From contig NZ_JAABNO010000020.1 in assembly GCF_009928445.1 (NCBI RefSeq), forward strand, positions 48,226 through 112,225: a stretch of 64,000 nt of DNA, given 5' to 3'. The position numbers and the translations under genes are program-made. Source of the DNA: Clostridium sp. C8-1-8. GTDB lineage: Bacteria; Bacillota; Clostridia; Clostridiales; Clostridiaceae. The number at the start of each line of letters is the position of its first letter. Position 1 is the first letter of the stretch. This document shows, one piece after another, positions 19,114 to 27,718 of this stretch. The notes beneath the pieces are model-generated. The model was not told the origin of the DNA, ran no database searches, and saw only the letters and a list, made by a program, of their open reading frames with translations.

Positions 19114-20412
19114 TTACATTATATCTTCTAAGGTTTCATGTTCAGGATCATAATTAATAACTTTTTTTACAGACTTCATAAATGCGAAAAACGCTATAAA
19201 TATAATAGTTGCACTAAAGCTTCCAACTATAACTTGTTTTGAGCCTAATATGCCTCCAAGAATTCCTCCTATTATCATACCGATAGGAGAAAGTGCTTGA
19301 GTACAGGTTCCCATCAATGCAAAAACCTTTCCTCTCATTTCTTGAGGAACTATTAACTGAGTGGTTGTATTCAGTAAAGTATTCAACATAGCATTCAATA
19401 AGCCAGCTACGAATAATAATATACAAATAGCATATATATTCTCGGTTATAGGAGCAACAACCATAGCCCCCATGCTGACAAGTCCACTTATTACGAATAC
19501 ATTAAACTTTTTCTTTGGAGCTATTTTTACTATAGACAAAAACATCATTCCGCATATCATGCCTAAAGTGAATATACCCATAGCTATACCATATTTTTTT
19601 GCATCTAAGCCTGGAGTAGAATTAAAGTAAGGCATAAATAAGACTATCCCGACTTGAGCAAAAAAATTAATAACACAAGCCAGTACAATTATATTTCTTA
19701 ACCCAGAAAACTTTACTGAAAAGTTTAATCCATCTATAAAATCTTCTTTAAAATTAGCTTTTTCTTTTTTGTGAATAACCTTAGGAACTTTTAAGAATAA
19801 CTCCATAAATCCGGAGAAAAGATATGAGAATCCATTTAATATGAACATAATAGGAGCTCCAAGAATTGCAAATATAGCTCCTCCTGACATAGTACCTACA
19901 AGGTTTGCTCCTGTTGTAGACATTTGATAACTAGAATTTGCTTGTAGTAGTTTTGATTTAGGCACTATATCAGGCATTACAGAGCTTATACTAGGCCCAA
20001 AGAATGCCGAACATATACCAAGCAGTATACCCGCTACCATTACCATCCAAACTGCGCCTGCTCCTTTATATATAGCAACTCCAACTAAGATAATTGCTGC
20101 ACCTCTTATAAAATCCGAAAGTAAAATTATAGCCTTTCTATTTGCTCTATCAATTAGTACTCCAGCAAAGGGTGATATTATAATCCTTGGGATCATTGTA
20201 ATGGCCATTATAGTTCCCATAAGTGCTGAAGATCCTGTAACTGCCAACACCCAAAAACCTAAGGCTATTTCGTATATTGCATCTCCAAAGCAAGAAACAA
20301 GCTGTCCTTGCCAAAGTAGAAAGAAGTTTTTATTCCATAGTTTTTCTACTCTATCTGTAGAGTTTTCTTCTGTAGTATCGGAATTTTCTATTGCTCTTAC
20401 TTCTTCACTCAT
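19114..20412 (-). CDS. MFS efflux transporter (macrolide-efflux MFS_3 type)
   Basis: 432 residues, twelve predicted membrane helices. The N-terminus KLWNKNFFLLWQGQLVSCFGD and GVLIDRANRKAIILLSDFIRG after helix 2 are typical of the MefA/EntS-like MFS_3 group that exports macrolides, siderophores or other drugs. AGGGGAAG precedes the ATG. It lies 11 bases behind the SHOCT-like gene and two genes behind a DUF2089 protein, so regulators and pump appear co-transcribed. Substrate unknown. Confidence 0.88.
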   Translation of the reverse strand: MSEEVRAIENSDTTEENSTDRVEKLWNKNFFLLWQGQLVSCFGDAIYEIALGFWVLAVTGSSALMGTIMAITMIPRIIISPFAGVLIDRANRKAIILLSDFIRGAAIILVGVAIYKGAGAVWMVMVAGILLGICSAFFGPSISSVMPDIVPKSKLLQANSSYQMSTTGANLVGTMSGGAIFAILGAPIMFILNGFSYLFSGFMELFLKVPKVIHKKEKANFKEDFIDGLNFSVKFSGLRNIIVLACVINFFAQVGIVLFMPYFNSTPGLDAKKYGIAMGIFTLGMICGMMFLSIVKIAPKKKFNVFVISGLVSMGAMVVAPITENIYAICILLFVAGLLNAMLNTLLNTTTQLIVPQEMRGKVFALMGTCTQALSPIGMIIGGILGGILGSKQVIVGSFSATIIFIAFFAFMKSVKKVINYDPEHETLEDIM

Positions 20413-20423
20413 TATTACTTCCC

Positions 20424-20870
20424 CTATTCAATTATTACTAGAACTTTATCTCCATCATGACTTTCTATATCTACAAGATTACCTGATATATCATTCATTA
20501 TGGCACTTTTAAGCATTTCCATATCTATCTTAGCATCTATTCCTTCAGCTCTTATTGGAATGCTACCTGTTGCCTCTATTACCTTCTTTACGAAACTCAT
20601 AGGTAACTGTACATTTACTCTATCACCATCATGAGAATCCACTTTCACATACAACATCTTCTCATCAAAGGATTTAACTTTGCTATCAATGTAAGGAATT
20701 AATTGTTCAGAATTAACAACTTTATCTTCAGTTGTTACTTCTTCTACCTCAAATTTTTCTTCATTATCTAAGCTGTTATTTTTTAAAGCATCAATGAGCA
20801 TAGCCCCTTTTTCAGCATCAATCTTTCCATCTTCTATCATTTTCAAGACTCTTAGAACTTCTTCTTGCAT
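20424..20870 (-). CDS. SHOCT-like domain protein (YvlB-related)
   Basis: 148 residues. The N-terminal 30 residues (EEVLRVLKMIEDGKIDAEKGAMLIDAL) form a SHOCT-like short helical unit; the C-terminus has two copies of a SHDGDRVNVQ/SHDGDKVLVI strand. Soluble, no catalytic residues. Between the DUF2089 gene and the MFS gene; in Firmicutes such proteins accompany envelope-stress membrane proteins. Probably regulatory or scaffolding (inference). Confidence 0.7.
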   Translation of the reverse strand: MQEEVLRVLKMIEDGKIDAEKGAMLIDALKNNSLDNEEKFEVEEVTTEDKVVNSEQLIPYIDSKVKSFDEKMLYVKVDSHDGDRVNVQLPMSFVKKVIEATGSIPIRAEGIDAKIDMEMLKSAIMNDISGNLVDIESHDGDKVLVIIE

Positions 20871-20898
20871 AAATAATCTTCCCCTTTCATTTATTATT

Positions 20899-21261
20899 TT
20901 AATTATTTCTTCTTAAAAGACTTGCTGCTTCTTCTGCAGATATTTCTCCTCTTTCAAGTTTATCTAAAATCTCATCATTCTTTTGTTTTTCGTTATCTTC
21001 TTTTAACCCAAGTTCATTGATCACTTCATCTAGCTTAGCTCTTACTGTTGGGTAAGATATCCCAAGCTCCTTTTCAACATCCTTAATGTTCCCTCTGCAT
21101 TTTAGAAATACTTCAACAAATGCAAGCTGCTCCTTTGATAAAGATTCAAACTTTGAAAAACTAAATTCATTTTCTATAGTTGTATTACATTTTGCACATT
21201 TAAGCTTAGTTACTCTTAGCACTCCTCCGCATATAGGGCACTTACTTATAGTTTTATACAT
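20899..21261 (-). CDS. DUF2089 family protein (zinc ribbon plus HTH)
   Basis: 120 residues from the ATG at 21261, which has GGAAGGAG 9 bases upstream; a longer TTG frame starts right at that site. Two CxxC knuckles (CPIC, CAKC) form a zinc ribbon, followed by a helix-turn-helix-like segment (GNIKDVEKELGISYPTVRAK) and a C-terminal SHOCT-like unit (KLERGEISAEEAASLL) matching the next gene. Likely DNA-binding regulator of the DUF2089-SHOCT-MFS operon. Confidence 0.8.
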   Translation of the reverse strand: MYKTISKCPICGGVLRVTKLKCAKCNTTIENEFSFSKFESLSKEQLAFVEVFLKCRGNIKDVEKELGISYPTVRAKLDEVINELGLKEDNEKQKNDEILDKLERGEISAEEAASLLRRNN

Positions 21262-21444
21262 ATAGGGCAACTCCTTCCAAGGTTTATTATAGCAACTATT
21301 CTATCCTTTGTAAATAATTGTTTTTATATTTTTAATAAATAAATTAATTATCTCAATTTATTTATTGTATTTTATAAATATAATTAATTTCGATATTGAT
21401 TATATTAATTTCATTATTTACTTCACCTATAGATTTGAATGAAA

Positions 21445-22236
21445 CTATATTTTAACTTGATTCTTAACAACAGCGCCTTCCAATATATTTATCTCTCCGC
21501 TATACTCTACTGTATCTATCTCGCATCTTTCTCCAATGGTTATACTATTTCCTCTTACTATCTTTGCTCTTGTTGCCTCCAAATAGATATTATCTCCCTC
21601 TATAGAATCGCATACTACTCTGCTTCTGTTAAGAGATATGAATTTAATAAAGCTAGCTAAAAAGAAATCATTACTTCTAAGTCTTATTTCAATTTCTTTG
21701 CCACCAATTTCTTGAGTTTTACACTCTCCTGCAGGGTTTATTTCTATTCTTTCTGCGTTTAACATCTCTCCTATAGTAAACTCTCCAGAACATCTAAAAT
21801 ATTCAGCCTCACAATTACCACCTATTTTTATACCGCCAGATACGGAAATCTGCTCACCTTTTAAATTGCCACCAATTTTTGAGCCACCGGAGATTTTTAA
21901 ATTCTTAACAAATATATCTCCTCCTATATTTGAATCTCCACTTATTCTTACGTCTTCACTATCAATATTACCATTTACTGATGAAGACCCTGACACCACA
22001 AATGACGAACCTTTTACATCTCCTCTTATAGTGGTTTCTCCACTTACCTTACATTCATAACATTCTATATTGCCTTCTACTGTAGATGACCCTGAACATT
22101 TAAAATCAACACAGTTTATATCTCCAGTTATCTTTCCAGACCCGCTTATTTTTACTGAATTGAATTTTCCGCCTCCAGTTTTACCAGACCCTGATATCCT
22201 TAAATCTGATCTATCTTCAAAATACACTCTTTCCAT
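21445..22236 (-). CDS. Bactofilin-like polymer-forming protein (BacF/YhbF-like)
   Basis: 263 residues made largely of short beta-helix repeats (ISGSGK, VSGETTIRGDVKG, ISGDSNIGGDI), the right-handed beta-helix of bactofilins. Such proteins polymerise without nucleotide; the B. subtilis pair BacE/BacF acts in flagellar assembly. GGGAGGAAG precedes the ATG. Gene order DUF4004, bactofilin, bactofilin mirrors yhbD-yhbE-yhbF of Bacillus. The C-terminal 60 residues depart from the repeats. Confidence 0.85.
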   Translation of the reverse strand: MERVYFEDRSDLRISGSGKTGGGKFNSVKISGSGKITGDINCVDFKCSGSSTVEGNIECYECKVSGETTIRGDVKGSSFVVSGSSSVNGNIDSEDVRISGDSNIGGDIFVKNLKISGGSKIGGNLKGEQISVSGGIKIGGNCEAEYFRCSGEFTIGEMLNAERIEINPAGECKTQEIGGKEIEIRLRSNDFFLASFIKFISLNRSRVVCDSIEGDNIYLEATRAKIVRGNSITIGERCEIDTVEYSGEINILEGAVVKNQVKI

Positions 22237-22256
22237 CTCTAACTTCCTCCCTAAAA

Positions 22257-23003
22257 TTATAATTTTATTTGTTCTAGAACGTTGCTGCTTGGATCAATTG
22301 AAAGACTATTCTTGTATTCAACTCTTTGAATAGTACACTTCTTACCTATAACAACATCATTTCCTCTTATTATTCTTGCTTCAGTTCCTTCTAGGCAAAT
22401 CTCATCACCCTCTATTACATTGCAATTAAGTTCATTAATAGAGGTATTAAACAAGGCTTTAGTTATCTTAGATAAAAATCCAATGCCAAAAGGTGCTAGT
22501 TTTACATTTATAATCTTACCGCCAATTTCAGGTATTTCAGAACGCCCAGCAATATCAATAGATACTTTTTCACTGTTTAGAAGCCCTCCAATAGTAATAG
22601 CTCCAGAGCATCTAAAATCTTCAGCTTCACAGTCTCCAATTATCTTTGCTGCACCTTGTATATCAATAATCTCACCTATAAAATTTCCACCTACTTTAAA
22701 ACTTCCTTCAATCTTACTATTCTTACTATGTAGGTTTCCTTCTATTTTACCTGCACCTCTAATCTCACAAAAATCAGCTTCTACATTTCCTATACACTTA
22801 GTAGCCCCACTTACGTTATACGAAACTGTTTTTACATTTCCTTCGAATTTAGCTGCACCTGAAGCTTCAAATTCTACACAGTCAATATCTCCATTAATTT
22901 TTGAAGCTCCATTAACTTCTACCTTATTATATTTTCCTCCTCCTGATTTACCAGCTCCCGAAATCTCTAAGTCCCCTCTATCGCTATAAAATTCTTTATT
23001 CAT
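22257..23003 (-). CDS. Bactofilin-like polymer-forming protein (BacE/YhbE-like)
   Basis: 248 residues, clear paralogue of the next gene along its whole length (both start with a short acidic tag, then DLxISGxGKxGGGK). Beta-helix repeats about residues 10-150 (VNGASKINGDI, VSGATKCIGNV). It lies 20 bases ahead of the second bactofilin and 9 behind the DUF4004 gene: one operon. Having two related polymer subunits suggests a mixed filament. Confidence 0.85.
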   Translation of the reverse strand: MNKEFYSDRGDLEISGAGKSGGGKYNKVEVNGASKINGDIDCVEFEASGAAKFEGNVKTVSYNVSGATKCIGNVEADFCEIRGAGKIEGNLHSKNSKIEGSFKVGGNFIGEIIDIQGAAKIIGDCEAEDFRCSGAITIGGLLNSEKVSIDIAGRSEIPEIGGKIINVKLAPFGIGFLSKITKALFNTSINELNCNVIEGDEICLEGTEARIIRGNDVVIGKKCTIQRVEYKNSLSIDPSSNVLEQIKL

Positions 23004-23012
23004 AATACCCTC

Positions 23013-23630
23013 CTATACCAAGTTACTTATTACTTTTTCAGTAAAACTATTTATATTTATTCTCTCTAATATCTTTCCATCCCCTAAAACAACATTCCCT
23101 GTTTCAGCTAATATACCTATTCCTACCCCAAGCCTTCTTATAAAGACCAATTCATAGTCCTTATTTTTTATATTGGTATAATTGTCTATCAAACCTTTAA
23201 TTGTAAAGTTTATTTCATCTATATTTAAGTTTCCTTCACTTAACAACTGATTATATAAAGATAAATAGACCATTTCATCAGAGGTAATTTCATCATTTAA
23301 CCTAAAGCTATTTTTAAACATATCTACAACATGCTGCGTAACAATGTTTCTTTCTACTAACTCTTGAATAGAAAAGTTAGCTTTCACTGTTGTACCCTGA
23401 AATCTTTCCGCCAAATCATCTAGAGAAACATCATCCTTCATCTGTAAAATCACATTAATTCTATCTAGTATTCTATCCTTTGGAAAATAGGTTTCCTGTC
23501 CTGTAAAGGATGACTTTTTAATAAACCACTCTTCTGGAATTAGATTCTTTCTCTTCCATCTATATAATTGACCATAGGATATCCCTGTCAGTTCTAATAA
23601 TTCTTTTTTTGATATCAAGTTATCTTCCAT
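23013..23630 (-). CDS. DUF4004 / YhbD-like MerR-type regulator
   Basis: 205 residues from the ATG at 23630, which follows GGAGGGATT. The N-terminus (SKKELLELTGISYGQLYRWK, then NLIPEEWF) is a MerR-like winged helix; the middle has a second helical unit (SIQELVERNIVTQHVVDMF). Family of Bacillus YhbD. First gene of the bactofilin operon, so probably its regulator. The longer frame to 23666 has no ribosome site. Confidence 0.8.
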   Translation of the reverse strand: MEDNLISKKELLELTGISYGQLYRWKRKNLIPEEWFIKKSSFTGQETYFPKDRILDRINVILQMKDDVSLDDLAERFQGTTVKANFSIQELVERNIVTQHVVDMFKNSFRLNDEITSDEMVYLSLYNQLLSEGNLNIDEINFTIKGLIDNYTNIKNKDYELVFIRRLGVGIGILAETGNVVLGDGKILERININSFTEKVISNLV

Positions 23631-23699
23631 GTTTAATCCCTCCATGAACTTAGTATAACAAAACATTGTTACGTTGACAATAGCTATTTTAAAAATTAA

Positions 23700-23734
23700 T
23701 AAAGGCCACTATCTTATTTAGATAGCGGCCTTTA
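23700..23734 (-). terminator. yerC terminator
   Basis: AAAGGCCACTATC (23701-23713) with GATAGCGGCCTTT (23721-23733); strong stem, wobble on the minus strand. Confidence 0.8.
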
Positions 23735-23782
23735 TCTTATATTATTGGTATATATGTAATTAAGCTATAAAACATTGTTTTA

Positions 23783-24088
23783 TTATTTTTCTATTAAACC
23801 TAATCTTTCTAAAACTATATTATAACCATCGCTGCCATAGTTTAAACACCTATTTACTCTACTTATAGTCGCAGTGCTAGCTCCTGTTTCATTGGCTATC
23901 TCTGTGTATGTTTTTTTACCTTTAAGCATAGCAGCCACTTGTAACCTTTGCACTAAAGCCTTTATCTCATTTATAGTAGCTACATCATCAAAAAACCTAT
24001 AGCATTCTTCTATATTTTCCAGACTTAATATGGCTTTAAAAAAATAGTCAATATCTTCACTTTTCAGCTTTGATTCATAATTGCTCAT
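23783..24088 (-). CDS. YerC/YecD family TrpR-related regulator
   Basis: 101 residues with the TrpR-like helical core EIKALVQRLQVAAMLKGKKT and the reading head YTEIANETGASTATISRVNR, a full match to the YerC/YecD group. Small dimeric DNA-binding protein, target unknown. AGGTGATT before the ATG. It is divergent from an amino-acid ABC operon, so control of that operon is possible (inference from position). Confidence 0.92.
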   Translation of the reverse strand: MSNYESKLKSEDIDYFFKAILSLENIEECYRFFDDVATINEIKALVQRLQVAAMLKGKKTYTEIANETGASTATISRVNRCLNYGSDGYNIVLERLGLIEK

Positions 24089-24176
24089 GTAATCACCTCA
24101 CATCAGTATTTTAACATCTTACAACCAACATTGCTATATCTTTTAGTAATTGGTAATATTTTTATTTATTTATCAC

Positions 24177-24205
24177 TTTACAACTTTATTATATTAAAGT
24201 ATAAT
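24177..24205 (+). promoter_or_regulatory. Predicted sigma-A promoter of the ABC receptor operon
   Basis: TTTACA (24177-24182), 17-base spacer, TATAAT (24200-24205), about 33 bases ahead of the ATG. Confidence 0.75.
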
Positions 24206-24237
24206 AAATTCATAAGTTACTTAGGAGGATGTTTTAT

Positions 24238-25026
24238 ATGAATAAGTTTATGAAAAGATTATTAACAATTGTTTCTATAGCGACAATATCAGTTTCATTA
24301 GTAAGTTGTGGACAGGCAAAGAAGGATTCAGCTTCTTCTAACACTATAATAGTAGGATTAGACGATTCCTTTCCACCAATGGGCTTTAAGAATAGCAAGG
24401 GTGATCTTCAAGGTTTCGATATAGATATGGCAAAAGAAATATCAAAGCGTCTAAACAAAGAAATAAAGTTTATGCCATACAACTGGGATGGTATTATACC
24501 AGGTTTAAAACAGAAAAAATTTGATGTAATAATCTCTGCAATGAGCGTAACAACTGAAAGAGAAAAAGAAATAGCTTTCTCTACACCATACTTAAATGAA
24601 AGACAAGTTGTTGTAGTAAAGAAAGATAATACCTCTATCGCAGCACCTGATGATCTAAAAGGGAAAATAGTAGGTGTTCAAAAAGGAAGTACAAGCGAGG
24701 ATGCAATAAAAGATACAAAGTCAACATTCAAAGACACAAAATTATATGATGAAAACATTGCAGCTCTTCAAGACTTAAAAATTGGTCGTATAGATGCAGT
24801 AGTTGTAGATGAATTAGTAGCAAGATATTATATAAAAGAAAAAGCTGATACTTATAAAGTCTTAGAAAAAGCAGTAACTACTGAACCTATTGCTATAGGT
24901 CTTAGAAAAGAAGATAGTGACCTTAAGAATAGTTTTGATAAGACAATAAAAGATATGCAGCAGGATGGAACTCTTGCTAAAATATCAAAAACTTGGTTTG
25001 GTGAAGATATAACATCTTCAAAATAA
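24238..25026 (+). CDS. Amino-acid ABC transporter substrate-binding lipoprotein
   Basis: 262 residues, SBP family 3. A signal peptide ends in the lipobox VSLVSCGQ, then VGLDDSFPPMGFKNSKGDLQGFDIDMA, the classical polar amino-acid receptor signature, and FDVIISAMSVTTEREK. The ATG at 24238 is chosen because AGGAGG lies 9 bases upstream; the ATG at 24229 overlaps that site. Lipid-anchored outside the membrane, it delivers ligand to the permease encoded 29 bases downstream. The ligand is not determined. Confidence 0.93.
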   Translation: MNKFMKRLLTIVSIATISVSLVSCGQAKKDSASSNTIIVGLDDSFPPMGFKNSKGDLQGFDIDMAKEISKRLNKEIKFMPYNWDGIIPGLKQKKFDVIISAMSVTTEREKEIAFSTPYLNERQVVVVKKDNTSIAAPDDLKGKIVGVQKGSTSEDAIKDTKSTFKDTKLYDENIAALQDLKIGRIDAVVVDELVARYYIKEKADTYKVLEKAVTTEPIAIGLRKEDSDLKNSFDKTIKDMQQDGTLAKISKTWFGEDITSSK

Positions 25027-25055
25027 TTTATATCATTTACAGAGAGGTTGTTTTT

Positions 25056-25709
25056 ATGAAAAGCGAAATTATTGCAAAATACCTTCCAATTTTGTTTGAA
25101 GGTTGCTTGATGACAATAGAACTTACAGTTATATCAATATTATGCGGATTAGTATTAGCATTCGTTGTTGTTTTAATGAAACTTTCTAACAACAAGATTT
25201 TCAAATCCATAGGAACCTTTTATACTTGGTTCTTTAGAGGAATACCATTGATGATCTTACTATTTATAATCTACTTTGGTCTTCCAGAAATTAATATTAC
25301 CCTCACTTCCTTTGAAGCCGCTATACTAGGTTTAAGCATAAACATATCAGCTTATGTAGCAGAAGCTATAAGAGGTGCTATGCTTTCAGTAAATAAGAAC
25401 CAATGGGAAGCTGCTCAAACTGAGGGTTTAAATTATATACAAACAGTATTTTATATAATACTTCCTCAAAGCTTTGGAAGAATGCTTCCGGCAGTGGCAA
25501 ATGAATTTATAGCCTTGCTTAAGGATACGGCTTTAGTTTCAACTATTGCTATGACAGATTTGATGAGCAATGCACAACACATGGCTAATGAATCCTTTAG
25601 ACCATTAGAGATATTCTTTATGGCATCAATAATGTACCTAACCATGACAACCTTCTTTACCTCATCTTTTAGATTTATAGAAAAGAAATTTGCTTTAGCT
25701 GATATATAA
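25056..25709 (+). CDS. Polar amino-acid ABC transporter permease (HisM family)
   Basis: 217 residues with about five membrane helices and the EAA loop EAAQTEGLNYIQTVFYIILPQ (contact to the ATPase). Standard length. Second gene of the operon; a strong terminator follows directly and no ATP-binding gene is encoded next to it, so an ATPase from elsewhere must be used. Confidence 0.93.
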   Translation: MKSEIIAKYLPILFEGCLMTIELTVISILCGLVLAFVVVLMKLSNNKIFKSIGTFYTWFFRGIPLMILLFIIYFGLPEINITLTSFEAAILGLSINISAYVAEAIRGAMLSVNKNQWEAAQTEGLNYIQTVFYIILPQSFGRMLPAVANEFIALLKDTALVSTIAMTDLMSNAQHMANESFRPLEIFFMASIMYLTMTTFFTSSFRFIEKKFALADI

Positions 25710-25710
25710 T

Positions 25711-25761
25711 AAATATAGGAGTAAATAGAACTTTAAATTAAGTTTTATCTACTCCTATATT
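25711..25761 (+). terminator. Terminator of the ABC receptor-permease operon
   Basis: AATATAGGAGTA...TACTCCTATATT long stem with a TTAAATTA loop, then TTTTTT. Confidence 0.88.
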
Positions 25762-25824
25762 TTTTCTACGTCCGTTTATATCTGCGAATTCTGGTTTTTA
25801 TTCGTATCTAAAACTATCTAATTA

Positions 25825-26169
25825 CTAAAAATTCGCTCCATTCCAACCCCAATTATTAACTTCCTCATACTTTACATAAATTGATTCAGGTTTAATAGAA
25901 AGCTCTTTTGTATACAGGTTACATAGAGCCTTAGTAAACTCATTAAGTGCCTCCTTAGGAGCTCCTCCAAATATCTTTATCTCTACAAAAGCTCCATACT
26001 CCAGCTTTTTCCCCTTAAAATATAAAACTTGATTTTCTTCAAATCCTACCATCAACCAGTCTTCACTTTTGCCCGTAATTATCTCTATAAGCTTTCCAAG
26101 CTCGCTCTTTAATTTTTCTTCTTTCTCCTGTGTTAAACTTAGTGTCACCTTTGAATTAATAAATGGCAT
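25825..26169 (-). CDS. MIF-like tautomerase family protein
   Basis: 114 residues beginning PFINSKVTLSLTQEKEEKLK after Met, as in macrophage migration inhibitory factor and phenylpyruvate tautomerases, where Pro1 is the catalytic base. The second of two adjacent ATGs (26169) is chosen because it exposes Pro1 and sits 7 bases from GGAGG. C-terminal YVKYEEVNNWGWNG matches the family. Cytoplasmic; natural substrate unknown in bacteria. Confidence 0.88.
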   Translation of the reverse strand: MPFINSKVTLSLTQEKEEKLKSELGKLIEIITGKSEDWLMVGFEENQVLYFKGKKLEYGAFVEIKIFGGAPKEALNEFTKALCNLYTKELSIKPESIYVKYEEVNNWGWNGANF

Positions 26170-26268
26170 CATTATTCCTCCTTATTTATATAAATGTATC
26201 ACTTCTTAATAAAATTTATATACTCATCATCAATGAAAACTTGCTATAATTTAAGCTTTATATAGAAA

Positions 26269-26292
26269 AAATGCAGGAAACTACCTGCATTT
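26269..26292 (-). terminator. Terminator of the 39-residue gene
   Basis: AAATGCAGG/CCTGCATTT stem, followed on the minus strand by a T-run. Confidence 0.75.
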
Positions 26293-26303
26293 GGCCACTT
26301 TTT

Positions 26304-26423
26304 TTACTTTTCGTTATTCTTCATCTCTTCTTTTTTAAATTGTTCGCTCTTTACAGTAACATAAACTCCAACAATGACAAAAGCAGCTAGGAACGCAACA
26401 ACAACACCAGTCATAAGATCCAT
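26304..26423 (-). CDS. Small single-pass membrane protein (39 residues)
   Basis: Starts MDLMTGVVVAFLAAFVIVGV, then a charged tail KSEQFKKEEMKNNEK: one membrane helix with a basic/acidic cytoplasmic end. AGGAGGTGAG precedes the ATG with ideal spacing, and a terminator lies just behind the stop, so this is very probably a real gene. No family recognised. Confidence 0.7.
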   Translation of the reverse strand: MDLMTGVVVAFLAAFVIVGVYVTVKSEQFKKEEMKNNEK

Positions 26424-26579
26424 TAGGCTCACCTCCTTAAATTTAAAAAATGAGCTAAAGCTTTATATCTAAACCCCTTCTCATTATACATAAAAATACC
26501 ATAATACTTCTATTCTATCATAAAACTCAACATCATTGAATCGTCTTATTTAAATCAACATATTTCAGTGCATTACTAT

Positions 26580-27413
26580 TTACTGCTCATTATTGTGATT
26601 TCCTGTAGGATTTGTCATGCTGTTTAAGCTGGTGCTTTGAAGTTTATCGTATATAACTTTGGTAGGAACTAACCAAACCTCTCCAGTACCTCTATATACA
26701 TTAAGAAAACCTTCACCGCTTGTAGTAGATCCTATTATTGACTTTGCAGATTTCTCAACAGTAAACTCAATGCCTCCTGTTCTTAATATGGCAAAGTTAC
26801 CATCTACCTTTAATGTATCGTTAGATAATCTGCACTTAAAGATCTCATTTTCTGGAACAGGTATTTCCAAGGCAACAACCCCACTACCACTTATCTTGGT
26901 CTGGAACACACCTTCATTGCCTAAAAGCATTGATGATATAGACTTTTGCATCGAAGCTCCAACTTCTACAGAATCTTCACAGGCATAAAACAAGCCGTCA
27001 TCCACTATTACCTCTTCATCTTCTAACTCCAATAAAGCATAATGACCAAAGGAAGGTTCTAAGAATATTTCACCAGAACCTATATACCTAGGTTTAAATA
27101 AAGTTTCTCCAGTGAGCTTGCTATTTATAAGCTTTTTACTAAATCCAAGAACTCCACCAACCTTATTCTCTAACTCTATACTTCCCTTCATGTAGCTCAG
27201 TGCACCTGATTCTAACTTTACAGCACTATCATCTAGAATTATTCTTATCTGCTTTAGTTTAATTCCTGCGTCCTTCATGAATTTAAACTTAACTGCAGAA
27301 TCAATATCGTTTCCACCATTTAGCTCATCGAACTCAAGTATTTGAAAAATTGAGTCTCCCTGCATTTCAGACAACTTTGTAAGCTTATTAGTTATATTTA
27401 GTGATGTTCTCAT
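26580..27413 (-). CDS. AIM24 family protein
   Basis: 277 residues, beta-rich double-barrel protein of the AIM24/TIGR00266 group: VKLESGALSYMKGSIELEN, FLEPSFGHYALLEL, FQTKISGSGVVALEI and YRGTGEVWLVPT are characteristic. No signal peptide or membrane helix. Role in bacteria unknown. GGGGTGTC precedes the ATG. Monocistronic; the gap 27414-27718 upstream holds only the buk terminator. Confidence 0.85.
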   Translation of the reverse strand: MRTSLNITNKLTKLSEMQGDSIFQILEFDELNGGNDIDSAVKFKFMKDAGIKLKQIRIILDDSAVKLESGALSYMKGSIELENKVGGVLGFSKKLINSKLTGETLFKPRYIGSGEIFLEPSFGHYALLELEDEEVIVDDGLFYACEDSVEVGASMQKSISSMLLGNEGVFQTKISGSGVVALEIPVPENEIFKCRLSNDTLKVDGNFAILRTGGIEFTVEKSAKSIIGSTTSGEGFLNVYRGTGEVWLVPTKVIYDKLQSTSLNSMTNPTGNHNNEQ

Positions 27414-27654
27414 ATGACACCCCCATAAATTTATAATACATAAACTATTTAAAATTTATATGTAGATACAGCACTTCTTAATGAATGTTATACTTTTAAA
27501 TCTAAGTGATATATCTTTATCTATAATTTATCAAGTTACAATTATATTTATTCTAATACTATAATCAAATAATAACATAATACCACAAATTATAAACAAT
27601 ATATAGACAAAATAGGCAAATTATTACCCATAATAATAAACTAAGAATAAAAAA

Positions 27655-27704
27655 AGATTATACATGGTAAAAGCTCTTATCACAACCTTGTCCCATGTAT
27701 AACC
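27655..27704 (-). terminator. ptb-buk terminator
   Basis: GGTTATACATGG/CCATGTATAATC stem with a 24-base loop, followed by TTTTTTTATT on the minus strand. Confidence 0.85.
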
Positions 27705-27718
27705 TTTATTAATTATTA

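Noticed and set aside
22420..22989. Plus-strand frame of 189 codons opposite a bactofilin gene
   Set aside because: Open only because of the repetitive beta-helix coding on the other strand; low-complexity product without start signals.
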